From Symbiodinium natans (Eukaryota > Sar > Dinophyceae > Suessiales > Symbiodiniaceae), in the NCBI GenBank assembly GCA_905221605.1, contig CAJNDS010002365.1, forward strand, positions 186,001 to 250,000: DNA of 64,000 nucleotides. Reading direction: 5' to 3'. The notes below the pieces were generated by a model that saw only the letters and a list, made by a program, of their open reading frames with translations, had not been told where the DNA came from and searched no databases. The position numbers were made by a program, and so were the translations under genes. Shown piece by piece: positions 55,201 to 64,000 of the stretch; positions within the stretch are counted from its first letter, which is position 1; each line of letters opens with the position of its first letter.

Positions 55201-57701
55201 TCATCTTGGAATGGTTTTGAAGTGCTCTTAGGGTGCTACTCTTGGGTTGCTCTTGGAATGCTGTTGAAGTGTCAGTGCTCTACGCTGGCATGAGACATTC
55301 TCGCATAAAGTGCTTGTTGCTCAGCCACGAAGCTGTGAGCAACGCAATGGCGCTCAAGTGGTCGCAGAACCACTGCGGCCAGGTAATGTCTTCATCGTCA
55401 CCTGCCAAGGTGCTCCGTGCCCTTAAACACTAGATACTAGCTATCGCTACTCTTACCGAGCCCTGCAGCAAACATGGCAAGCCGTCCCAAATTTGGGATC
55501 GTTGGTTGCCTATCTCACCATTCTGGCCCAGCAAGGCAGCTCCAAGTCCCGCGTTGTTCAGGGTGTCCAAAATGGCTTCGGGCGCGCTGCAGCATGGAAC
55601 GGGGCAGTGGACCACCACGGTGAGCTTGGTGAAAGGATTCGTGGAGACGCTCTCCACACCGTTCATGGGCCCAACTAGCCTCTGGATGAGCTTGACCTCC
55701 GAGTCGCAGCAGAGGTTTCGGACCGAGAACTTGGTTTTGATGAACTGGTGAGGCTTGCAGCCGCTCACCGCACAGAGCTCATTGCCCTCCTCTTCCCCAT
55801 GAGGGCAGCACTTCGTGCAAATCTCAGGGCCGAGGCCGAACGACGAAAGCCTCCGCGGTCCGATCAAGGACCTTATAGAGTGGTCAATGGATAGATACCC
55901 GTAGCGATACCAAGCATATAGCAATAGAAGAACAGACTAGTAGAATCACAGAATCATAGAATAATAGAGAAAAACAGAAAACTGTAATAGTAGAATAATA
56001 GAATAATGGACTAGTAATAGTAGAGTAAATAGAATACTGGACTAGAATCATCGAATAATATTCTAATACAGTAAAAAACAATAATAGAATATACGTATAT
56101 ATGTATACGACTGAAAAATACAAATGCAATAATCTTAGAATACAAGCATGCAACAATACAATAAGGGCATGATCGAATAATCGGGGAATAGAGAAATAGA
56201 ATAGTAGAATAATCGAATAACATCAGAATATCAGGAAATACTAGTAAAATGCAATAAGACAATCAGAATTCAAATATATTTTAATACACTGATATATTCG
56301 TGTAGTACTATACTGATATGTGAATATATATTTTAATATTTAGTATTAAAAACACAAAAAGCATGCAATAGTACAAAGAATATTCGGAATGGAACAGTGA
56401 ATATCATGTAGTTGTACAAGCTAAATTTTAGTAATGCAGAAATATGAAAATGTAATGGTGGACAAATAAATAAAGTCGTATACTAATATACTCATACCAT
56501 AATATACGTATGCAATCAGTGGCTTCAGTGAGTAAGGCACATCTAGCCTCTCCGAGTGTCGGCCAAAACTAATGATTGCCAAAGGCCCTCCACGCCTCAG
56601 TCTATCCCTAAAACTGAATTTCTGATGTCCCAAGGACGCAAGAGTCGACTGCTTCTTCAGCAGATTTTGTGTGCGCGATTGCCGAAGGCTACTGTTCGAC
56701 GCACGCAGGAGGACCTCAGGACAGAAGCAAATGTGACACACGAGCAGCGTCCACACTAGTATAGAAGTAGGAGGTACAAGTATCATCGGGTATCGTGTGA
56801 GTACTCCGGAGTTGTAATTTCATGTAGTTTCATGTGCGGGGACGCTCCTTGACACCAGGCCTGTGACGAGCTTCGCAAGTTTCCGTTCTGGTGGCTGTGG
56901 GCGTGGTCCTCGTTCGTAGGACCAGCAGAAGCAGTCAGCAGCAGCTAATGAACAGAAGCGACACGCTACATGCAGTTGCACGCGCTGTCTCTAGCAAGTT
57001 GGAAAAGAAATTCAATGAGAAATGCCGTGCCAGCAGCATGGTTGTGATGATTGTGGCTGTGGCCACCTTCACCATGATGTCCGTCACACTCATGGTCGTC
57101 CTCAGGACTGCAGCCTACAGCCATCAAGTATATTCCCGATGCATCCGTAAACATTCCAATATAGTCCGCAACAATGCGCAAGCACTATCTGCTTCAGGTC
57201 GGAGGTGCATCGTCCGAGTCGTCATCATCATCACCACCGTGTCCATGCCCTTCGCACTCGTGACCTCCGTGGTCATGCCCATGGCCATGCCCGTGGCCGT
57301 GACCATGGCTGTGGCCATGGCTCTGGCCATGGCTCCCATGGCTGTGCCCACCATCGCCATGATCATGTCCCTCGCATTCCTCTTCGTCATGCGCGTCAGC
57401 TAGGCCGCACCAGGCAGAACCCTCGTGTTTCTCCTCAGGACAGGAGCCCATAACTTGGCCTTCAAAAAGCAGGAAAGAAACGATGGTCTCACAGGGTCCC
57501 TCACAAAAATGTATCAAGAACTATCGTGTCTTTTTCAGGTTGGTCCGAATCGTCGCTGTCACCATGGTCATGCCCTTCACATTGGTGACCTCCGTGGCTG
57601 TGACCATGGCCATGGCCATGGCTGTGACCATGGCTCGCGTGGCTGTGCCCTTCACACTCGCCATCGGAGCTTTCGCTGTGGTGATGGCCGTGGGAAGCCA
57701 T
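52204..57701 (-). CDS. Zinc/cadmium-type P1B ATPase (HMA), paralogue 1, histidine-rich N-terminus
   Basis: Membrane pump exporting Zn2+ and similar ions using ATP. The Met at 57701 starts a His/Gly/Cys-rich cytosolic stretch in three exons (57701-57570, 57440-57195, 57130-57030). The HMA domain (about 55870-55490) has RNLCCDSEVKLIQR, a plant-HMA-like CCxxE site, and HCPVPCCSAP. Membrane and actuator parts follow: 55030-54650, 54580-54545 (RPGEECPADG), 54180-54095 (AALTGEARPVEK, with TGEA) and 53892-53780. The core exon (53715-52921) has the CPC metal site (LLTACPCAIVIGAPLA), the phosphorylated Asp (GLDKTGTLTTG) and SAHPIAAAIV. The last exon (52766-52204) has MLGDGINDSKALA, a Lys in M7 (LLVKVVELG) and M8 WMAVVGDVATL, where the P1B-2 D-x-G is D-V-A. 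The donor after QMVE (near 52921) has no usable GT. Confidence 0.9.
55925..56420. repeat. AT-rich degenerate AATAG/ATAGA satellite
   Basis: About 500 bp dominated by variants of AATAGAATA within an intron of ATPase 1, between the HMA and His-rich exons. Confidence 0.75.
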
Positions 57702-58834
57702 CTCACAGAAGAGTGCAGTCTCTACAGCCGAGCAAGCCGAGCAATACTAGCAAGCTCTGTAAACACTACTATCGAGCGTCGGCCTAGGCAGGTTGCATCA
57801 TGAAGAATGATAGGAACACTTTGGCATTGGTCCAGGAAGCTTCAGGAGCACACACGGATACAAGAGATTGTGCAGCAGACGCCAGTGGGTGTCAGTGGTC
57901 CTTCGGCCTTCATGCACTTTCGCGACTGTGCATGGGCCCTGCTCGAGCTGCTGACGGTGTTGCGGTGCTCAAGCAAAGCGTGACAGAAGAAGGACACCTC
58001 ATCTGCAGCAAAACCGCAGACACCCCAACAATCTGTGCAAGCGAGCAACAAGGGAGAGTAAGGAGGAGTCGAACGCTGCCAAGGCTGAGCCATAGTGTGA
58101 GAATGGATGCCCCCTACTCTGAGGCATAGGCGGAATGGTGGAAAAAGTCTGGAGAGATGTACCTCAGGAAGCTTAGAGCGGCTAGATGCGCCATCCGGCT
58201 GGCACAGTGGAGAGTTCCTCCACATGAGGGCTCGGAGGCGTATGTATTTCGATCCAAACTGCACTTTCTCAACTAAACTACACTTTTGCCGCTTGTCTGC
58301 ACCGTGTGTTTATATATTCATGTATTGAGACTTATATCTATATACAAAGGTTGTCAGCTGCTGTATCTGGACGTCTTGCGGTCGCAGCCATGACAAAGGT
58401 CCAGAATCTGTATTCGGAACGCCATTTCTCCACAAGTCCTACGAAGCAAACTCAGCTGAGTCAGTTGCCCGATTTTGAGTTGTCGCCCAGGAATCTGGCA
58501 GCAGTGGTTGGGAGAAGGTGTGCATGCGTCTGTCTTGGCTGGCCCCAGGCTCGGATTACCGGGTTCGGGTCCTGCACTTGGCTGAAGAGGACTCCGCTCA
58601 GATATGGTTTCCCCCCTACACAATGTCAGCCCTCACCAGCAGCCACTCGGTTGACATCAACACCAGGCACTGAAGCCAGGGAGTCCAGCTAGTACGTCGA
58701 AACCCATCCATGCAGTTCATGCACCCCATGTGCCTTTGAGTTGGACCAACTTGTGAACGGAACGCCCACCTGGACTCTGAGAAGCTGGAGGGCTTTGATT
58801 CAAAAAGAGGAGTCCAACAGGTAACCTCTTACAG
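57702..58834. other. No gene identified
   Basis: Region upstream of ATPase 1. Frames on both strands (for example minus 57842-58264) lack motifs. No promoter motif recognised. Confidence 0.4.
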
Positions 58835-58870
58835 CAGGACATTCTTCCGGGTGCGGGCATGGAAAGGTTA
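58835..58870 (-). pseudogene. Possible fragment of a third ATPase actuator exon
   Basis: The minus strand contains AAGAATGTCCTGCTG, identical for 15 bases to the PGEECPAD-coding exon of ATPase 1 (about 54550-54565), and flanking bases are similar (CCCGG before it). The codon after it is a stop and two bases are missing upstream, so it cannot code for the motif. It lies between the two ATPase genes, where a dead copy would be expected. Confidence 0.35.
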
Positions 58871-59149
58871 TGACTATCCGGCACGTCCAGTGAAAATGAA
58901 GCACTTGTCCGTTGCCTCTCGGCAGAAGCGTTCAGCCCAGGCGGTATGTGCCTGCGTTGGCCACAAGAGTCAAATCAGGCGAAATGCTGGTCGCTGCTGG
59001 TCCTACATGCCTGCAAAAAAGATCTATCCATCTGTCTATCTATATGACAAGTATATTTACATATATGAATATAAACATATAAGTATATCTATATATGTAT
59101 GTCAATGTATAAGATATGTACTCTTCGCGCAACTCTCATGGCAGATTGT
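58871..59149. other. No gene; TATA-rich tract
   Basis: 59025-59120 is a TATA/TATG-rich simple sequence; nothing else supported. Confidence 0.5.
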
Positions 59150-59515
59150 TTGGCACATGCTAGGCGCGAATGCACACGGGCGCATCCAGTGCACCTTGGG
59201 TCTGGGCAAGACTGCAAGTAGCACCAGCTGCCTATGACTGTGGCACTGTGCAGGGAAACCCTGACTATGCTGGTTGCCGCTTGAGGGCAACCGAGGTTCA
59301 GGACTTTCCCTGCCATCTCGCACTCCCTCATGCAATATGGAGAGCATTACCTGCTGCTGCATGATAGTCAGCACACTTGATTCGATACTTCTAAAGATAG
59401 CTTCGCCAGCAGGCTCATACTGTACCTGAACAATCGTGCTATGCTGAGGAGCGGGGAGGGTGCCCCGGTCGCGAAATGGACATGGGATGAAGTGCCATTC
59501 TCCCATGGATTTGTA
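59150..59515 (-). CDS. Hypothetical exons between the two ATPases
   Basis: Minus 59510-59362 reads GEWHFIPCPFRDRGTLPAPQ, then STIVQVQYEPAGEAIF and SIESSVLTIMQQQ, ending at a canonical GTAATG donor. Minus 59300-59200 (VLNLGCPQAATSIVRVSL) may be the next exon. Protein-like, but no family recognised; possibly a small gene between the pumps. Confidence 0.4.
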
Positions 59516-59688
59516 CAGCGAGCGAGCTGCAAACCTTTACATACGAGCCCAGTATAACTTAACAGTATTTCGAGCAACCAATAATGCACAAGACGCTCTG
59601 GCACACGTATATTCTGAACAGCGAAGCCATTCAAAGGGAGGACTAAAATGTATTCTCAGCGCTTGCCTGAATCATGACAACTTGGGAG

Positions 59689-62600
59689 TCACACGCTGTG
59701 ACCGTAGCTTGACGTGGTGTCCACGGATTCCACTTCATCATCATCCGGGACATCATCTCTCCAAAACCGACCAGACAGGATGGTCACCCCGAGCAGCAAC
59801 ACCAGGAGCAACGTGCCCAAGTCGCAGACTATGGCCATCCACAGCTTGAGAAGTCCTGCCAGCGCAAAGCCGACTTCGATGATCTTCACAAGGCATGGAA
59901 TCGCCAGATTGAGGCGTTGGATCCAGAGAGCATAGCGACAAAGTCGGATGCACTGAGGCAGCCGTCGCAGCCTATCTGTCATCATTACCATGTTCGCGGA
60001 CTTGGCTGCAAGTGCTGCACTCGTCTCCCCCATCGCAGCCCCGACCGTTGCAGTGGCCAGTGCCGTTGCATCATTGATACCGTCCCCTAGCATCAACGTC
60101 GGTCGCCGGGATTTTTCCTGGCCTTGAACCCACTCTTGCTTCTCCGCTGGGTGCATGGAGAAGTGGCATGTTTCCGGGTCAATGCCAACGGTCATGGCTA
60201 CAGACCTCCCAGCCAGCTCTGCGTCCCCAGTCAAGATCCGGGTTTCACAGCCAAGCTGCTGCAAGTCCTCGATCATCTTTGCGGCATCACTGCGGACTGT
60301 GTCGTTCAGGGCAAGGCCCAGGGCCAGCTTTCCACTCACCACCACGGCGACCACCGTGTCGTTTGGGTGCCGGTCCTCCCAGGGATCACGATCGCTAGCA
60401 CTGTACTCACTGGCGCTCTCTGGGGTCAGCCTATGCAGGCATGCCATAGTAAGCTCCGCTGGGGCAGCACAGTCATGATGCAAAGAAACGGAATCAAAAG
60501 CATGTCCTGAAAGTTTGAGAACATGGAATGCTGAGCAGGATCAGCCCTCACCGCGTCCAGGACGCGCTTGTTTCCGACATGCACGGTCACGAAGGCGTCG
60601 CCCGCCTTGACGTCACCCTTGATGCCGATACCTTCCACAACGCGAAACTTCTTCACGGCTGGAAGAGCATCATGCTCGTAGGCCTCACCAGCACAACCCA
60701 CCGCCTTGGACACGATGGCGGCAGCAATGGGGTGCGCAGACTTCATTTCCAGCGCAGCTGCCAGTTTCAGTGGTTCGATTCCGAGGTCAGGCATCTGCTC
60801 GAACATTTCTTGCACACGCACGCCGAACTCTCCGGTGGTCAGCGTCCCTGTCTTGTCCAGCCCCACAGACACGATGGACGGAAGCTGCTCCACTGTCTCA
60901 GGCTGTTTGATAAAGACGCCGCGGGTCGCTGCAGCAGCAACGGCACAAGTTGTTGCCAAGGGTGCACCGATGACGATTGCACAAGGACAGGCTGTGAGCA
61001 GAATGACAAGACCACGCTCTCTCCACTTGTCGAAATCTCCATCCGTCATATACGGCACCAGCGTGCAAACCACCAGGACCAACACTACCACAAACGGAGT
61101 CCAAATGCTCGCGAACTTTGCGATGAGAAGCTGTTTGGCTGTACGCTGCATCTGAGCTTCCTCTACTTGCGACTCGATCATGGAGAGCGTCGACTCAGAG
61201 CCAGCCTTGTTCAAGGTAACTTCAATGTACCCATTCAGGATCACCGTGCCAGAAGAGATCTGGCTCTCCTGAGCACAACGCGTCTCAGATGTAATATGTC
61301 ATGTCCCCTCCTTCCGCCCCCCCAACTCACCCTTCAAGAGGGCGCCTTCGTCTTCTCCACGGGCCGTGCCTCGCCAGTGAGGGCCGCCTGTCGATCTTTG
61401 GAGGCTCTTGAGCTCTTGCTTCGACTCTGTGCCATGCTACACCAACAGCTTTCCGAAAGGTCCACAAAGAAAACATGAACGGGACCTGAAAACATGACAG
61501 AGCAGCCCTCCAGTCCGATGCTCAAAGGTCGGAGCCCCCCTGGAAGCAACCAACGTCGTAAGCTTCTCAAGAACACCCCCCCCCCCCCCCCGCCCGCCCG
61601 AATTTTTGCAAGTTGATCTCTGCCTCAGAGCAAGACGCGGAGCCACGGGTCACCTGGCCATCGGCTGGACACTCTTCGCCGGGCCTCAGGAGTGACGTGC
61701 TGCTCAGTGGTTAGTGACGGTTAGTGGCCTCATGAGGGTTGCAATCTTGCGGGCTTCAACGAACTGGAAACATTTGCAGCGCAAGGATGTGGAGGTTTTG
61801 TGGGTCTTCCCAGGTGCTTCAGTGCGGTGCAACTTCAGGTTGACAGTTGAAAGTAGATTTGCTATCTGCGAGACCTCAACGTCACGACGTCGTCCTTCTG
61901 GAGGTCAGTGACGGCCACAGAGGTACCGTCCACCAAGGACACCATGCGAATGGACTGCAGCTGCATAACCTGCAAGCGACCACAGGCTACTAGGTGATTA
62001 CAGTGACTACAGTGACTACTGTACGACCCTCACTTCCGACATCTCCGGCCACCTCAAAGACTCTCAAGCCCTGCGCCGGGACTGCCGAGCGGCGGCACGC
62101 AGAGAACGTGAGACACGATTCATTGCAGTCGCTTCCAGCACCTTCGCAAGGTTGAAGAGCACCTCAGCTCCAGAACTGCTCAGCGACATTTTATGGGTGG
62201 TGACCAAGCTGGCATCAGCGCGCCTCTGCGATCCTCTGCGAAGTTGCGCAGGCCTACTACAGTCCTGCCAAGGTGCCACCACCAACGCAGCATCAGTTGC
62301 TTCTCCTTGAGCAACCGCCCCTGCAGCAGCGATGAGCACAAGGGCCGCCATGTCAATCTGACATTTGGAGAGCGACACCAGAGCTTCGAAAACGATGAAA
62401 GGCAGACCAAATACCAACGCCACGAACTCACAGACTTGGCCCTCAGGGTCGGCGTCGTTGGAAATGAGTACAACACCCGTGCAAAGGAGCAACAGCGAGA
62501 CGACCTCGGACATGAGTTCATGAGCCGGGCACAACCATGGGAGTTTGCGGGGCTTTGCAGATTTCGCATTTCGCCGCCCGTTCAGTTGAATCGGTGTAAA

Positions 62601-63749
62601 ACAACATGTATCTTTCGGCGGCAGAGTCACAAACTTCCCCAGGGTACCGTTATGTGCATGATGTCACAAACATTAAAACCAAATCGCTGGCCAATCGAGG
62701 CATGCGACAAAGGACAAGTGGCGCACGTGCGCCAGGCACCACTGCAAGATGCTGATCTCGTCCATGCAATCCTCCTCGTTCTGGCCCAGCAAAGCCGCTC
62801 CAAGACCTGCATTGTTTAATTTGTCGAGGATTGCTTCGGGAGCGCAGCAGCATGGAACAGGGCAGTGGACCACCACGGTAAGTTTGGTGAAAGGGTTCGT
62901 AGACACGCTCGCAACCCCTTTCAGAGGCTCCACAATGCGCTGGATCAGCTTCACCTCCGAGTCACAGCAAATATTGCGGATACTAAACTTGGTCTTGACC
63001 ATCTCGTGAGGCTTACAGCCGGCAACGGCGCACAGCCCCGTGTTGCTTCCGTGACCGCAGCAAGCAGAGCACACCTGCCTTTCCAGCAGAGTGAAGCGGC
63101 TCTTGGACCGATATGCGCCGCTGAACAGCGATACCCAAGAAGACACGGTACCGCTCCGCCTCATGTCTCTAGACGAGACTCCGCCCCTTTTCACAGGCGA
63201 CAGTGGCGAAGCACCGTCCATGACTGCAATCCTTACCTTCTTCTCATGGCTATGGCGGTGGGAAGACTCGGCTGTATCTCCATGCCCCTGGTGCCCATGG
63301 TGATCGTGCGCATGTCCACCATGCTCATGCGCATGTCCACAGCTGCACTCGCTGCTCTCGTCATCAGAGTGACCATGGTCATGGGCATCTTCGCAATGCT
63401 CATGCCCATGATGATGCTCATGCTCATGTTGGTGACCTTGCTCATGGTGGTGATGCTCGTGCGCGTGGCCTTTGCAACTGCTCACTTGCCTGCTTTCATC
63501 GTGAGCATGACCTTGCTGGTGCTCATGACTGTGGCCGTGCTCTTTGCAGCCGTGGCCTTCGTGTCGGTGCTCATGACTGTGGCCATGCTCTTCGCAGCTG
63601 CGGCCTTCGTGTCGGTGCTCATGACCGTGGCCATGCTCGTCGCAGCTGTGGCCCTCGTGTTGGTGTGCATGACCGTGGCCATGCTCTTTGCAGCTGTGAC
63701 CTCCATGCTCGCTTTCATGCTGGTGAGCATCGTTATGGCCACTCTCCAT
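59689..63749 (-). CDS. Zinc/cadmium-type P1B ATPase (HMA), paralogue 2, long His/Cys repeat N-terminus
   Basis: Start chosen at the Met at 63749 (MESGHND) because the 32 residues before it are unlike the His-rich domain. Residues 20-83 are four tandem 16-residue units of the type CxEHGHxHEHxHEGHS, followed by more His-rich sequence to about residue 170. The HMA domain (about 63030-62810) has RNICCDSEVKLIQR and HCPVPCCCAP. Membrane and actuator exons are at 62560-62060 (DAALVV, 114-bp intron, VLFNLAKVLE), about 61690-61650 (RPGEECPADG) and 61400-61340 (AALTGEARPVEK). The core exon (61270-60510) has TACPCAIVIGAPLA, GLDKTGTLTTG and SAHPIAAAIV. The last exon (60400-59689) has MLGDGINDATALA, M7 LVKIIEVG and M8 WMAIVCDLGTL with the full D-x-G. 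All catalytic residues are present. Confidence 0.92.
61576..61591. repeat. C16 homopolymer
   Basis: Run of 16 C on the plus strand in an ATPase 2 intron. Confidence 0.95.
62163..62276 (-). other. 114-bp GC-AG intron, in frame and stop-free, in ATPase 2
   Basis: Comparison with ATPase 1 (DAALVVILFNLAKV, continuous) shows that ATPase 2 has 114 extra bases between Val and Val codons. On the minus strand they begin GCACCT and end CTGAG. Length is 38 codons with no stop, so retention would insert 38 residues in a membrane helix region. Confidence 0.75.
63500..63692 (-). repeat. 48-bp coding minisatellite in ATPase 2
   Basis: Four tandem 48-bp units encode the 16-residue His/Cys repeats. The units differ by a few bases each. 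Confidence 0.85.
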
Positions 63750-64000
63750 CTCCTCTTCAAATTGTGTAATTGCGCGGCAACGGCCTTTTGTCGCCGCAAG
63801 CCAGTTGAATTCCAAGAATTGCAAACTACGCCCAGTTGGGGGCAATATTTAAAATTCTCCTGGTTTTTTGAGCCCATAAGCCACGGAGTTTACACTTCGG
63901 GTCTTGGAGCAACCGAACAGCAAGACTCCGATTCCGGAAAGTCCATGCGAAAGCTGGCAGCGCGCTCCTCTCAGCTGATGCCCAGTCATGCCAAGGTCGA
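63750..64000. other. Upstream region of ATPase 2; no motif recognised
   Basis: Holds the 5' leader of ATPase 2. No TATA-like or spliced-leader-like element identified. Confidence 0.4.

Noticed and set aside
55884-56262. Tyr/Ile-rich minus frames
   Set aside because: Translations of the degenerate AATAG satellite.
57205-57803. Plus-strand frames rich in His, Val or Met
   Set aside because: Antisense of the His-rich exons of ATPase 1; the minus strand has the HMA gene context.
60528-61478. 316-codon plus-strand frame
   Set aside because: Antisense to the ATPase 2 catalytic core, whose DKTGT and CPC motifs fix the coding strand.

Overview
The window looks like nuclear DNA of a dinoflagellate. 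The evidence is a tandem array of proton-pump-type microbial rhodopsin genes, genes cut into many short exons with a mixture of GT, GC and unclear splice donors, pentatricopeptide-repeat (PPR) and ankyrin proteins, and many short degenerate TTTAGGG-like tracts. Every gene I can identify by family reads on the minus strand, which fits the long one-directional gene clusters known from these organisms. No bacterial operon, ribosome binding site, CRISPR array, rRNA or convincing tRNA was seen. Exon limits are approximate because they come from reading frames and protein motifs only.

Layout, left to right. 1-4255 is a head-to-tail rhodopsin array (period 1979 bp) with two complete copies, the 5' edge of a third at the left end, and a decayed relic at 4256-4760. 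5085-5812 is a split SAM-dependent methyltransferase. 10247-14243 is a large split gene joining N-terminal membrane helices, vault-protein-like repeats and an SPFH/band-7 domain. 15540-16620 is an unusual AT-rich stretch with two short terminal-inverted-repeat elements and a broken foreign-looking reading frame. 16660-26260 holds coiled-coil and other hypothetical exons, plus an 11-bp satellite at 18037. 27020-30618 carries a SET-domain methyltransferase, a secreted cysteine-rich protein and an RluA-type pseudouridine synthase. 31735-35297 is a PPR protein. 35300-42815 is mostly repeats and weak exons. 42816-46640 is an ankyrin-repeat protein with an SHWWG/WCCLE domain. 47340-51774 is the catalytic half of an O-GlcNAc transferase. 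52204-57701 and 59689-63749 are two neighbouring zinc-type P1B ATPases with histidine-rich N-termini.

The genes do not form one pathway. Functional themes are light-driven proton pumping (rhodopsins), divalent metal export (the two ATPases), RNA work probably in organelles (PPR and pseudouridine synthase), and protein or small-molecule modification (methyltransferases, O-GlcNAc transferase). The most noteworthy items are the vault-repeat/SPFH membrane protein, the AT-rich foreign frame beside the inverted-repeat elements, the in-frame 114-bp GC-AG intron present in one ATPase paralogue and absent from the other, the rhodopsin array with its relic, and the telomere-like tract abutting an O-GlcNAc transferase that lacks its TPR half.
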